A stretch of 64,000 nt of DNA. It comes from Paracoccus saliphilus (GTDB taxonomy: Bacteria; Pseudomonadota; Alphaproteobacteria; Rhodobacterales; Rhodobacteraceae). The notes beneath the pieces are model-generated. The model was given only the letters and a program-made list of their open reading frames with translations, was not told the origin of the DNA and did no database searches. The translations under genes were made by a program, and so were the position numbers. Positions within the stretch are counted from its first letter, which is position 1, and each line of letters starts with the position of its first letter. Shown in pieces: positions 27,262-36,517 of this stretch. The DNA is taken from contig QKYL01000110.1 in NCBI GenBank assembly GCA_003255745.1, positions 121,857-185,856 on the forward strand, in the 5' to 3' direction.

Positions 27262-28461
27262 ATGACAGGCACGAAGATCGACGATATCGACATCCTGATC
27301 TCGGGCGGGGGGATCGCCGGGCTGATCGCCGCAGCGGCCTTCGGGGCCGAGGGATTTTCGGTTCTTTGCGTCGATCCCGCCCCGCCCGTCACCGACGAAG
27401 GCAACGAGGGCGCCGACCTGCGCTCGACCGCCTTCCTGACGCCTTCGGTCACGCTGTTGGAACGCATCGGCTTGTGGGAACCCTTGGCCCCGCATGCCAC
27501 GGCGCTGCAGGTGATGCGCATCGTCGATGCCGGCGGAGCAGAGCTGCAGCCCAGGCTGGTGCGCGACTTCGACGCGGCCGAGATCGGCGGCCAGCCCTTC
27601 GGCTGGAACCTCCCCAACTGGCTTTTGCGCCGAGAGATCGCGGCCCGGCTGGACAACCTTCAGACCGTCCGGTTCCGCCCCGGCACGGGCACGGCCACGG
27701 TCGTGGCCCGCGACGAAGGCGCCGTCGTCGGCCTGACCGATGGCAGCCGGGTGCGCGCGCGCCTGCTGATCGGCGCCGACGGCCGCAATTCGCCGGTGCG
27801 TCAGGCGCTTGGCATCGGGGTCCGCACGCTGCGCTATGGGCAAAAGGCATTGGCCTTTGCCGTCACGCATGATCAGCCCCACAACAATATCTCAACCGAG
27901 GTGCACCGCTCCGGCGGCCCCTTCACGCTGGTGCCGCTGCCCGACCGGGACGGCACGCCCTCCTCGGCTGTGGTCTGGATGGAAGGCGGCCGTGAGACTG
28001 CACGGCTGAAGGCCCTGCCACGCGCTGCGTTCGAGGCCGAATTGAACGCCCGCTCGGCCGGTGTCCTAGGCCATCTGACGCAAGCCACGCGGCTGACCGA
28101 GTGGCCGATCATCAGCCAGATCGCCGACCGTTTCACCGGCCCCCGCACCGCCCTGATCGCCGAGGCCGCGCATGTGCTGCCCCCGATCGGCGCGCAGGGC
28201 CTGAACATGAGCCTGGCCGACCTCGGCGCGCTGCTGGACCTCAGCCGGGCCGATCCGGGCAGTGCCGCATCGCTGGCGCGCTACGACCGCACCCGCCGGC
28301 CCGAGGCCTATGCGCGGCTTCTAGGCATCGATGCGCTGAACCGCGCCAGCCAGGCCAAGGCGCGGCCGCTACGCGACCTGCGTGCAGCGGCCTTGGGCGG
28401 GCTCTATGGCGTGGCGCCGGTGCGGCGTCTGATGATGCGCACGGGCCTGGGACTGCGCTGA
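27262..28461 (+). CDS. UbiH/UbiF/COQ6-family FAD-dependent hydroxylase
   Basis: Flavin monooxygenase that hydroxylates the ubiquinone ring (the exact position differs between UbiH, UbiF, UbiI, UbiL and UbiM and is not decided by sequence alone). The 399-residue product has FAD-binding GxGxxG in ISGGGIAGLIAA near residue 13-24, the DG motif LLIGADGRNSPVRQAL near 170, and the second FAD motif with ALIAEAAHVLPPIGAQGLNMSLADLG. The ATG at 27262 gives a normal N-terminus. A copy of the intergenic repeat follows its stop. Confidence 0.88.
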   Translation: MTGTKIDDIDILISGGGIAGLIAAAAFGAEGFSVLCVDPAPPVTDEGNEGADLRSTAFLTPSVTLLERIGLWEPLAPHATALQVMRIVDAGGAELQPRLVRDFDAAEIGGQPFGWNLPNWLLRREIAARLDNLQTVRFRPGTGTATVVARDEGAVVGLTDGSRVRARLLIGADGRNSPVRQALGIGVRTLRYGQKALAFAVTHDQPHNNISTEVHRSGGPFTLVPLPDRDGTPSSAVVWMEGGRETARLKALPRAAFEAELNARSAGVLGHLTQATRLTEWPIISQIADRFTGPRTALIAEAAHVLPPIGAQGLNMSLADLGALLDLSRADPGSAASLARYDRTRRPEAYARLLGIDALNRASQAKARPLRDLRAAALGGLYGVAPVRRLMMRTGLGLR

Positions 28462-28464
28462 TAT

Positions 28465-28485
28465 CTCTTCTTTGCCCAAATACCC
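28465..28485 (+). repeat. intergenic repeat motif, copy 4
   Basis: CTCTTCTTTG then CCCAAATACCC, three bases after the UbiH-family gene stop and in the spacer convergent with dapA. Confidence 0.55.
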
Positions 28486-28538
28486 AAAACGCGACCGCGG
28501 CACGTGATGAGGGCAGTGCCCCCGCCAACCCCCGCGCG

Positions 28539-29414
28539 TCAGATCAGCCCGGCATGCTCCAGCGCCGCATCGATCAGGCGGCGCGTCGGCTCGGTCAGCG
28601 GTGTCAGGGGCAGACGCACGCGGTCATTGCACATACCAAGGCGCGACATCGCGTATTTGGCCCCGACCAGACCCGGTTCGACAAAGATCGCCAGATGCAG
28701 CGGCATCAGCCGGTCCTGGAACTCCAGCGCCGCGGCGTAATCGCCGCGCAGCGTCGCCTCCTGGAACTGCGCGCACAGGCGGGGCGCCACGTTGGCCGTC
28801 ACGCTGATGCAGCCGACACCGCCATGGGCGTTGAAGCCAAGCGCCGTCGCGTCCTCTCCGGACAGCTGGACGAAATCCGGGCCGCAGGTCAGGCGCTGGC
28901 AGCTGACCCGCTCCAGCTTGCCGGTCGCGTCCTTGACCCCGATGATCGAGGGGATCCTGGCCAGCACGCCCATCGTTTCAGGCGTCATGTCGATCACCGA
29001 ACGGCCGGGAATGTTGTAGATGATGATCGGCAGGTCGCAGGCGTCGGTCAGCGCGGTGTAATGCGCGATCAGCCCGGCCTGGGTCGGCTTGTTGTAATAG
29101 GGCGTCACCACCAGGCCCGCATCCGCGCCGACGCTGGCGGCATGCTGCAGCAGGCCGATCCCCTCGCGGGTCGAGTTCGACCCCGCGCCCGCGATAACGG
29201 GGATGCGGCCATTGACGGCCTTGACGACCTCCTCGATGACCAGCCGATGCTCGTCATGGGTCAGGGTGGGGCTTTCGCCGGTGGTGCCGACCGGGACCAG
29301 GCCGTGGCTGCCCTGCTCCACATGCCATTCGACCAGCTTCTTCAGCGTGTCCAGATCCAGCTCGCCGTTCTGGGTGAACGGCGTGACGAGGGCTGGCAGG
29401 GACCCTTTGAACAT
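28539..29414 (-). CDS. dapA: 4-hydroxy-tetrahydrodipicolinate synthase
   Basis: First committed step of lysine and diaminopimelate synthesis: condensation of pyruvate with aspartate semialdehyde. The 291-residue TIM-barrel product has GTTGESPTL (substrate loop), the tyrosine in [23 protein letters not shown] and the Schiff-base lysine in [20 protein letters not shown] six bases before the ATG at 29414 fixes the start. Divergent from the lytic transglycosylase; both serve peptidoglycan supply or turnover. Confidence 0.96.
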   Translation of the reverse strand: MFKGSLPALVTPFTQNGELDLDTLKKLVEWHVEQGSHGLVPVGTTGESPTLTHDEHRLVIEEVVKAVNGRIPVIAGAGSNSTREGIGLLQHAASVGADAGLVVTPYYNKPTQAGLIAHYTALTDACDLPIIIYNIPGRSVIDMTPETMGVLARIPSIIGVKDATGKLERVSCQRLTCGPDFVQLSGEDATALGFNAHGGVGCISVTANVAPRLCAQFQEATLRGDYAAALEFQDRLMPLHLAIFVEPGLVGAKYAMSRLGMCNDRVRLPLTPLTEPTRRLIDAALEHAGLI

Positions 29415-29527
29415 GACACGCTCCTTGGTGGTCTGGGTGGATTTCTGCGGCCTCACTACCGCCGGCTGCGGAACTTGCCAAGGTTGTGTCTTGCGTCGAA
29501 AGGTTTTGGTTGTGACACAGGGCGGTG

Positions 29528-31591
29528 ATGCGACTTCTGCGTGACATACTGTGTGGGGGGCTGGTTCTGGCCCTTTCCCTTGCCCTGCCCGCGCGGGCCG
29601 AGGAGCCGGGTGCGATGGCGCTGGCCCTTGCGGCCGCCGACGTGTCGGACTGGGTGACCGCCCGCGACGCCGCGCGGCGCGCGGGTCCCTTGGCCGAGGC
29701 GATGGTCGGCTGGCAATCGCTGCGCGCGGGCCATGGCGAGTTTGCCGACTATGCGAATTTCCTGCGCGAAAATCCCGACTGGCCGGGGCTGGACCTGCTG
29801 ATCCAGCGCGGGGATGCCAAGCTGGGGCCCGACGTCCGCCCAGATGACCTCAGGCTGTGGTTCCAGGATCGCATGCCAGCCACGCAGGGCGCGCTGGAGG
29901 CACTGGCCGCCGTCCTGCCCGCGGCAGAGGCCCAAACCCTGCGCGAGCGCTTTTTCACCAGCAGCCCGATGCCCGCCCGTGACGAGGCTGCCCTGCTGCA
30001 AAGCCATCCCCGGCTGCAGGACCTGATTCCCGCCCGCGCGATAGCCCTGCTGGACGCGCAGGAATGGGCCGGGGCAGAACGCCTGCTGGACCGCCTGCCC
30101 GAAGATCGGCGCCCGCTGGCCCGCGCCCGGATCGCGCTCCAGTCAGGGCGCGCGGGGGTCGACGACCTGATCCTGGCCCTGCCGCCGGACCAGCGCGCCG
30201 ATCCGGGCCTGACCATGGACCGCTTTTTGTGGCGCGTGAAGGCCAAGCAGCACGATGGTGCCCAGGCCCTGATGCTGGAAGCCTCGACCAGTGCCGAGGC
30301 GCTGCGCGATCCCGCCGCATGGGCGCCGATGCGTGTCGATTATGCGCGGCTGGCCATGCGCAACGGCGACTGGCCGCGCGCGCTGCGGCTGGCACGGCCG
30401 CATTTCCTGCCGCCCGAAGATCGCCATTACGCCGATCTGGAATGGTTGGCGGGCTTTGCGGCGCTGAAGACGGACGATCCGACCGCTGCGCTGAAACATT
30501 TCCTGCATCTGGAAACCGTCGTCGGCGCGGCGATCAGCAAGGCCCGTGCCTTTTATTGGCAGGGCCGCGCGCACGAGGCATTGGGAAATGCCCGCGCCGC
30601 CCGCACCGCCTACCATGCCGCCGCCGGATTTCCGGGCGTTTATTATGGGCAGCTGGCAATGGAAAAGGTGGGCGCGTCCCTGCCACCGGATTATGCGGTG
30701 GCAGGCGCCGCCCTTAATACGCTGCCCGACTGGCGCGGCAGCGCGTTGCGGAACAACGGGCTGTTCCGGGCCGGGCTGTGGCTGATCTCGTCTGGCCGGC
30801 GGGACGAGGCGCAGCGGTTCTTCCTGCAACTGGCCCGCACCGCCGCCCCCGAGGACATCGCCCGCATGGCCCGCGTGATGTTCGAGGCGGGCGCCCCCTG
30901 GCACGGGCTGCGGCTGGCCAAACAATCCGCCAACCAGGGCGTGATCTGGCCCGCTGCCCATTTCCCGCTGACCGGGCTTGAGACCCAGGATCTGGGTCCT
31001 CCGCCCGAACTGGTCATGGCCATCGCGCGGCAGGAATCCGAATTCAACCATACCGCCGCCAGCCCCGTCGGCGCACGGGGCCTGATGCAGGTCATGCCCG
31101 CCACGGCCGAGCAGACGGCCCGCCAGTTGCGCCTGCCCTATGACGAGGCGCGGCTGTCGCGCGACGCCGCCTATAATGCCCGGATCGGGGCGGCCTATCT
31201 GTCGGGGCTTTCGGACCGTTTCGGCCCGTCCGTTGCGCTGATCGCCTCGGGCTACAATGCCGGGCCGGGGCGGCCGGCGCGCTGGCTGGGGGATTTCGGC
31301 GACCTGCGCCGCGACGCGGACCCGGTCGAATGGGTCGAGCTGATCCCCTTTGACGAGACCCGCAACTATGTCATGCGCGTGGCCGAGGCGCTGCCCGTCT
31401 ATCGCGCGCGCATCCACGGCAAGCCCGCACCCGTGGTCACCCGGTGGGACCTGTCAGGCGGGGGTCAGGTGCCGCCGCCGCCCGCACGCCTGACCCTGGC
31501 GCTGTCGGCCCGGCCAAACCCCAAGCCCTTCATCGGCCCCCGCCTGCCGGAGGGCTGGCCAAGGATTTCCGCCTCTGTCGCAGCAGAGTGA
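29528..31591 (+). CDS. soluble lytic murein transglycosylase
   Basis: Periplasmic Slt70-type enzyme that cleaves glycan strands to 1,6-anhydro products. The 687-residue product has a signal peptide ([24 protein letters not shown]), a long alpha-superhelical ring of TPR-like helices (about 30-470) and a C-terminal SLT domain. The SLT domain carries the catalytic glutamate in [13 protein letters not shown], then [17 protein letters not shown], and later [17 protein letters not shown] and [14 protein letters not shown]. The ATG at 29528 follows a GTG at 29525, so either could start it. Its 3' end overlaps the EamA gene on the other strand by 62 bases. Confidence 0.92.
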   Translation: MRLLRDILCGGLVLALSLALPARAEEPGAMALALAAADVSDWVTARDAARRAGPLAEAMVGWQSLRAGHGEFADYANFLRENPDWPGLDLLIQRGDAKLGPDVRPDDLRLWFQDRMPATQGALEALAAVLPAAEAQTLRERFFTSSPMPARDEAALLQSHPRLQDLIPARAIALLDAQEWAGAERLLDRLPEDRRPLARARIALQSGRAGVDDLILALPPDQRADPGLTMDRFLWRVKAKQHDGAQALMLEASTSAEALRDPAAWAPMRVDYARLAMRNGDWPRALRLARPHFLPPEDRHYADLEWLAGFAALKTDDPTAALKHFLHLETVVGAAISKARAFYWQGRAHEALGNARAARTAYHAAAGFPGVYYGQLAMEKVGASLPPDYAVAGAALNTLPDWRGSALRNNGLFRAGLWLISSGRRDEAQRFFLQLARTAAPEDIARMARVMFEAGAPWHGLRLAKQSANQGVIWPAAHFPLTGLETQDLGPPPELVMAIARQESEFNHTAASPVGARGLMQVMPATAEQTARQLRLPYDEARLSRDAAYNARIGAAYLSGLSDRFGPSVALIASGYNAGPGRPARWLGDFGDLRRDADPVEWVELIPFDETRNYVMRVAEALPVYRARIHGKPAPVVTRWDLSGGGQVPPPPARLTLALSARPNPKPFIGPRLPEGWPRISASVAAE

Positions 31592-32513
31592 AGATGCCCG
31601 CGCCCACGACGATCGCGCCGCCGATCACGACATTGGCGCGCAGCGTTTCGTCGAACAGCCAGACGCCGATGAAGCTGACCCAGACCAGCTGCGTATAGGC
31701 AAAGGGCTGCAGTGCCGAGGCCTCGGCCATCTCGTAGCTGCGGATCATCAGGTAATGCGAGGACATGCCGCAGATGCACAGGCACCCCATCCAGATCCAG
31801 TCCATCGGCGCCAGCCATTGCCAGTCCCAGATGCCCACCAGCGTGATCGCCACGGCACCTGAAATCCCGGTCCAGAAAAAGCTGACCATTGCCGGATCGT
31901 CGCGCGATACATGCCGCGTCAGCAGCCCATAAAGCGCGAACAGCAGCGCCGAGGCAAAGGGCAGCAGCGCGGTGGTGCTGACGACCCCGCCGCCGGGGTT
32001 CAGGATCACCAGGATGCCCGAAAAGCCCACGCCGATCGCGGTCCAGCGCCGCCAGCCAACCTTTTCCCCCAAAAGCGGCCCGCTGAGCGCGGCCACCATC
32101 AGCGGATAGACGGAAAAGACCGCATGCGTCTCGATCAGGCCAAGGCGCACGAAAGCCTCGACCATCAGCATCACCTCCAGCGCCAGGATGGCGCCGCGGG
32201 CGATCTGGGTCAGGGGACGCTTGGTGCGGATCGCGCGCCTGAGGCCGCCGGGCTGGCGTGACACCAGCACGACCGCAAAAGCGGCAAAGACCCAATAGCG
32301 CAGCATGACGATCAGCGAGGCAGGGTACTGGCTGCCCAGCACCCGCGAAAACGCGTCCTGGAAGGCAAAGATCAGGCTGACCGCGCACATCAGGAAGATC
32401 GCCAGCCCCGTGCGGTCGCGGCCGGGACCCTTGGTCACCGGCGGCAGGGGCGGCGGCGCGGATGCCGTGGCGGCAGAGGCGGCATAGGGCGGGTGGGACT
32501 GATCGTCAGGCAT
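31530..32513 (-). CDS. EamA/DMT-family transporter
   Basis: Inner-membrane metabolite exporter of the drug/metabolite superfamily; substrate unknown. The 327-residue product has a 35-residue Pro/Ala-rich cytosolic N-terminus and then ten hydrophobic helices forming two EamA repeats (first about 40-165, with MVEAFVRLGLIETHAVFSVYPL; second about 185-315, with GMSSHYLMIRSYEMAEASALQPFAY). The start is ATG 32513; a GTG at 32519 is possible. Convergent with the lytic transglycosylase, overlapping it by 62 bases. Confidence 0.88.
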   Translation of the reverse strand: MPDDQSHPPYAASAATASAPPPLPPVTKGPGRDRTGLAIFLMCAVSLIFAFQDAFSRVLGSQYPASLIVMLRYWVFAAFAVVLVSRQPGGLRRAIRTKRPLTQIARGAILALEVMLMVEAFVRLGLIETHAVFSVYPLMVAALSGPLLGEKVGWRRWTAIGVGFSGILVILNPGGGVVSTTALLPFASALLFALYGLLTRHVSRDDPAMVSFFWTGISGAVAITLVGIWDWQWLAPMDWIWMGCLCICGMSSHYLMIRSYEMAEASALQPFAYTQLVWVSFIGVWLFDETLRANVVIGGAIVVGAGIFTLLRQRRKSLASPPAGGGR

Positions 32514-32617
32514 GGACACGCTTTCAGGGTCACGGCCCTGTTGCGCCCCGCCCGAGGCGAGGTCAAGCGATGGCAGGGTTGCACGTCGCGCAATCCCACC
32601 ACCGTGTCACCGGTGCG

Positions 32618-33406
32618 TCAGTCGCGGTTGCGGATGATCTTGGCGAAGGGGTCCAGAAGGGTGGGGTTGGCGGCAATGATGCGGCCCGATTCCAGTGGGC
32701 TGTCATCAGGGCGGATGCCTTCCACGAAACCGCCGGCCTCGCGCACCATCAGGATGCCCGCAGCGACGTCCCAAGGCTTGTTGCCCCGTTCCCAGTAGCC
32801 GTCAAAGCGGCCCGCCGCGACATAGGCCAAGTCCAGCGCCGCGGCGCCAAAGCGGCGCACGCCCGCGCAGACCGGCATCAGCTGCGCCAGGTCCTGCAGC
32901 GCGGCAGGCAGCGGCCCCCGACCGGCAAAGGGAATGCCCGTCGCAAAGACCGAATCGGCCAGCCGGGTGCGGCCCGACACGCGCAGGCGCTGGTCGTTCA
33001 TGAAGGCGCCGCCGCCCTTTTCCGCCACGAACAGCTCGTCCTTGGCCGCGTCGAAGATCACGGCGGCGACGATTTCGCCCTTGTGCTCCAGCCCGATGCT
33101 GACCGCCCAGTGCGGCAGGCCGTGGAGGAAGTTCGTGGTCCCGTCCAGCGGGTCGACGATCCAGCGGCGGGTCGGGTCGTCGCCGGCATCCTCGCCGGTC
33201 TCCTCGCCCAGCCAGCCATAGGAGGGGCGGGCGTTCATCAGTTCTTCCTTGATGACCCGTTCGGCCTCGCGGTCGGCGCGGGTCACGAAATCGCCGGCGC
33301 CCTTGACGCTGACCTGAAGGTTCTCGACCTCGCGGAAATCCTTGACAAGGCCGCGCCCGGCCTTGCGGGCGGCCTTGATCATGACGTTCAGATTGGCGCT
33401 TGCCAT
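32618..33406 (-). CDS. inositol monophosphatase family protein (SuhB-like)
   Basis: Mg-dependent phosphatase; in many bacteria the SuhB-type protein also acts in rRNA antitermination. The 262-residue product has WLGEETG (metal Glu pair), WIVDPLDGTTNFLHGLP (motif A, metal ligands Asp, Leu backbone, Asp) and the motif B region RGNKPWDVAAGILMVREAGG. GGAG lies six bases before the ATG at 33406. Confidence 0.9.
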   Translation of the reverse strand: MASANLNVMIKAARKAGRGLVKDFREVENLQVSVKGAGDFVTRADREAERVIKEELMNARPSYGWLGEETGEDAGDDPTRRWIVDPLDGTTNFLHGLPHWAVSIGLEHKGEIVAAVIFDAAKDELFVAEKGGGAFMNDQRLRVSGRTRLADSVFATGIPFAGRGPLPAALQDLAQLMPVCAGVRRFGAAALDLAYVAAGRFDGYWERGNKPWDVAAGILMVREAGGFVEGIRPDDSPLESGRIIAANPTLLDPFAKIIRNRD

Positions 33407-33479
33407 CACATGCTCCGGGAAATGGGGTTGGGCGGGTCATAGGGCAGACGCGCCGGAAAGCCAAGCGTCAGGCCGCAGG

Positions 33480-34394
33480 TCAACCTGGGGCGCCGCGCAG
33501 CATCCGCAGGGGTTCGGTGCGCGACAGCCGCAGCACATGCGCCATGTAGGGCTGCGACAGGTCGCCGGTGCGCACCGCCGCATACAGCCGCCGCCGGATG
33601 CCCTGGGGCCCCAGGGGCAGCAGGACCAGTTCGGGATTGGCGGCTTCCCGGCGCAGCACCCAGTCCGGCATGACCGCAACCCCGCGTCCCGATGCCACCA
33701 GCATCAGCGCCACGGCGGTCAACTCGACCGTGCGCTGGCGGGCGGGTTCGATCCCGGCGGGCGTCAGGAACTGGCTGAACACGTCCAGCCGCGCGCGGTC
33801 CATCGGATAGGTGATCAGCGTCTCGGCGGCCAGATCGGCAGGGTCGGCATGGCCCTTGGCGACCAGCGGATGGCCGGCGGGCACGACCATCGTCGGCGCA
33901 TAATCGAACAGCGGCTGAAAGGTCACGCCCGCCAGATCCTCGGGGTCGGACGATATCACCAGGTCCACCTCCTCGCGCACCAGCGCGGGCAGCGCCCCAA
34001 AGGCCAGCCGCTGGCGGATGTCCACGTCCACGTCGGCCCAGGCGCGACGGAAGATGTCCAGGACCGGCAGCAGCCAGTCGAAACAGGCGTGGCATTCCAT
34101 CGCGATGTGCAGGCGGCCGATGCGACCGGCCTCGACGCCCTTGAACTCAGCCTCGGTCGCGGCGACCAGGGGCAGCACCTGCTCGGCCAGGCGCAGCAGG
34201 CGCATCCCTGCGGCCGACAGGCGCATGGGCTTGGCGCGACGGACGAACAGCTCGACGCCCGCCTGCTCCTCCAGTGCCTTGACCTGATGGGACAGCGCGC
34301 TTTGCGTGATGTTCAGAACCTCCGCAGCGCGGGCCAGGCCGCCCTGCGCGTGGATGGCGTGGACGGTCCGCAGGTGGCGCAGTTCCAGGTTCAT
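33480..34394 (-). CDS. metR: LysR-family methionine regulator MetR
   Basis: Activator of methionine genes that responds to homocysteine. The 304-residue product has the LysR winged HTH at residues about 5-65 (TVHAIHAQGGLARAAEVLN, then QSALSHQVKALEEQAG) and a periplasmic-binding-like effector domain. MetR-specific stretches are IAMECHACFDWLLPVLDIF and the later LITYPMDRARLDVF followed by FLTPAGIEPA. It is divergent from metF with 91 bases between starts, the classic MetR arrangement in which the regulator controls its neighbour. Confidence 0.87.
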   Translation of the reverse strand: MNLELRHLRTVHAIHAQGGLARAAEVLNITQSALSHQVKALEEQAGVELFVRRAKPMRLSAAGMRLLRLAEQVLPLVAATEAEFKGVEAGRIGRLHIAMECHACFDWLLPVLDIFRRAWADVDVDIRQRLAFGALPALVREEVDLVISSDPEDLAGVTFQPLFDYAPTMVVPAGHPLVAKGHADPADLAAETLITYPMDRARLDVFSQFLTPAGIEPARQRTVELTAVALMLVASGRGVAVMPDWVLRREAANPELVLLPLGPQGIRRRLYAAVRTGDLSQPYMAHVLRLSRTEPLRMLRGAPG

Positions 34395-34414
34395 GATGAG
34401 CCGGCCTCACATTG

Positions 34415-34425
34415 ATCTTGAAGAT
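34415..34425. promoter_or_regulatory. candidate MetR operator between metR and metF
   Basis: ATCTTGAAGAT is a perfect odd-centred palindrome in the middle of the divergent spacer. It contains TGAA but is not an exact copy of the enterobacterial MetR site TGAA-N5-TTCA. Confidence 0.35.
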
Positions 34426-34485
34426 TATGAATTTGTCTCACGCAGAGGGGCGTGGCACAAGAGGCGCCAACAGAAAGGATTCGCC

Positions 34486-35358
34486 ATGACCCCGCCGAAG
34501 ATCAGCTTCGAGTTCTTCCCGCCCAAGACGCTGGAGGCCTCGTTCCGGCTGTGGGAGACGGCGCGGGCGCTGGCACCGCTGGCCCCGGAATTCGTCTCGG
34601 TGACCTATGGCGCGGGCGGCACCACGCGCAAGCTGACGCATGAGGCGGTGACCACCATCAACCGCCAGTTCGGGCTTGAGGTCGCGGCGCACCTGACCTG
34701 CGTCGAGGCCACGCGCGCCGAAACAATGGAGATCGTTCAGTCCTATGCCGATGCCGGCATTAGCGAGATTGTGGCCCTGCGCGGTGACGCACCCCAAGGC
34801 GCCGCACGGTTTACCCCGCATGCCGACGGCTTTGCCAATTCGGTTGAACTGATCGAGGCAATCGCCGCGCGCGGCGACATGACCATCCGCGTCGGCGCCT
34901 ACCCCGAGCCGCACCCGGAAAGTGCCAGCAGCGATGCCGATGTGGCTTGGCTGAAACGCAAGATCGATGCCGGTGCCTCCAGCGCGATCACGCAGTTCTT
35001 CTTTGAACCCGAGACGTTTTTCCGCTTTCGCGACAAATGCGCGGCGGCGGGGATCGACGCGCCGATCATCCCCGGTATCCTGCCGATCCAAAGCTGGGCC
35101 GGCACCAAGCGTTTTGCGGCCAGCTGCAACACCACTGTTCCGGACTGGGCCGAGGAGGCGTTCCAGCTGGCGTCGCTGGACGGGCCAGAGGCCGAGCGCG
35201 CCCTGGCCACCAGTCTGTGCGTGGACCTGTGCGAAAATCTGATCGCAGGCGGCGTGGACCGGCTGCATTTCTACACGCTGAACCGGCCCGAGCTGACGCA
35301 CGACGTCTGCACCGCCCTGGGCATCCGGCCCGCCCCTGGCGTCGAGGCGGTAGCCTGA
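34486..35358 (+). CDS. metF: methylenetetrahydrofolate reductase [NAD(P)H]
   Basis: FAD enzyme that reduces 5,10-methylene-THF to 5-methyl-THF for methionine synthesis. The 290-residue TIM-barrel product shows ISFEFFPPKTLEA at the N-terminus, FVSVTYGAGGTTR, AHLTCVEATRAE, IVALRGDAP, and SAITQFFFEPETFFRF. AAAGGA precedes the ATG; the longer in-frame reading from 34306 crosses metR. With bmt (15886-16878) it supplies the methionine cycle. Confidence 0.95.
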   Translation: MTPPKISFEFFPPKTLEASFRLWETARALAPLAPEFVSVTYGAGGTTRKLTHEAVTTINRQFGLEVAAHLTCVEATRAETMEIVQSYADAGISEIVALRGDAPQGAARFTPHADGFANSVELIEAIAARGDMTIRVGAYPEPHPESASSDADVAWLKRKIDAGASSAITQFFFEPETFFRFRDKCAAAGIDAPIIPGILPIQSWAGTKRFAASCNTTVPDWAEEAFQLASLDGPEAERALATSLCVDLCENLIAGGVDRLHFYTLNRPELTHDVCTALGIRPAPGVEAVA

Positions 35359-35393
35359 CCGCCAAAGACGCGCTCCGTCACGGGCGCGCCCTG

Positions 35394-36482
35394 TCAGGCC
35401 ATGCGCGACGGAGGTTCGGGCGACGGCGCCTCGGTTGCGGCCCTTGCCTTGCGCCGCCGCCGCAGGGGGGCCGCCGCAAGGGGTGACAGTGCACCGGTCA
35501 GCAGGGCAGGCCCCGGATAAGGACGCGGGACTGTGTCATGCAGTGCCTCGGTCGCGTATTGACCCGCCAGGCGCGGGGCCCGCATCAGGAACAGCTTGCC
35601 CCAGTGGCGCCAGGACCCGATCGACGGGGCCGTGGCGTCGCAGGGGAACAGGTCCCTCCAACCCTGCGGCAGGGCCAGCCCCGATGCTTCGGCGCGGTCC
35701 AGCATCCACACCAGAGGGACATTCGCCAGCGGGCGCGCGAACTCGAAACCGCTCAACTGGCCACCGATATCGGCATGGGCGCCGCGGAACCACATCTGCT
35801 CGATCCGTCCGGCGGCGTGGTCGTCGTCCCACAGCAGGGGCGCAAAGGCAGCGCGGGTTTCGTCCAGTGCCAGGGCCTGATAGCCCCGCTCGATCCCCTG
35901 CCCCAGATGCGCGTCATGAAAGCGAAAGCGTGGTTCGGTCAGCATCCACAGGACCGGCAGCCGCACCCCCAGGGCCGTCACCGTGTCAAAGCACCCGACC
36001 ATGCGGATCGGCGCCGAAACGTGGCAGCGGCGGCGGCGGAACAGATCCAGGGTCTGCGGCGCGGCGCCCTGCTGGTAGTACCGCCAGGCCAGTCGGATAT
36101 GACGCTCGGTCGCACCATCGGCGCGCAGCAGGCCGACGCGGCTGATCATGCCTGCCAGACTGCGCACGGCAAAGGCCCCGCGCGAATAGCCCAGCATGAA
36201 GATGCGGTCGCCCGGTTGATAGCCCGAGGCCAGCCAGCCATAAGCCTCGGTGATCCGCAATTCCAGGATCCGGCCCATTGCCAGGTCGGGCAAGGTTTGC
36301 CAACGGTTCCACTGCTGGCCCATGCCGTAATGGACCCGCATCCTGACCTTGGGAATTGGCCCCAGCCGCCCCGACAAAAGCCGATAAATCCGCCCGATCG
36401 AACTGCGCCGCCCATCCGCAAGCGAGGCGAAAGTGCCATCCATCAGCACGACATGGGTGGTAGGCGGGCGAATCGCTGTCAT
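35394..36482 (-). CDS. DUF2235 (alpha/beta-hydrolase fold) protein
   Basis: Family related to the Tle-type lipase fold; cellular role unknown. The 362-residue product has VVLMDGTFASL at the N-terminus, nucleophile serine in FMLGYSRGAFAVRSLAG (GYSRGA at about 98-103), an aspartate in MVGCFDTVTALG and the late MWFRGAHADIGGQ with the probable catalytic histidine. Its last 50 residues are basic and Ala/Pro-rich, including a short hydrophobic patch. No type VI secretion genes are nearby, so an effector role is not supported. Alone between metF (convergent) and the decarboxylase gene. Confidence 0.8.
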   Translation of the reverse strand: MTAIRPPTTHVVLMDGTFASLADGRRSSIGRIYRLLSGRLGPIPKVRMRVHYGMGQQWNRWQTLPDLAMGRILELRITEAYGWLASGYQPGDRIFMLGYSRGAFAVRSLAGMISRVGLLRADGATERHIRLAWRYYQQGAAPQTLDLFRRRRCHVSAPIRMVGCFDTVTALGVRLPVLWMLTEPRFRFHDAHLGQGIERGYQALALDETRAAFAPLLWDDDHAAGRIEQMWFRGAHADIGGQLSGFEFARPLANVPLVWMLDRAEASGLALPQGWRDLFPCDATAPSIGSWRHWGKLFLMRAPRLAGQYATEALHDTVPRPYPGPALLTGALSPLAAAPLRRRRKARAATEAPSPEPPSRMA

Positions 36483-36517
36483 GCCCCCAAGACTAGCATG
36501 GGGGCATGAGCGAATCG

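Noticed and set aside
35394..36482. DUF2235 protein as a type VI secretion lipase effector
   Set aside because: The hydrolase motif fits, but no VgrG, PAAR, immunity or tss genes are near, so the role is unsupported.
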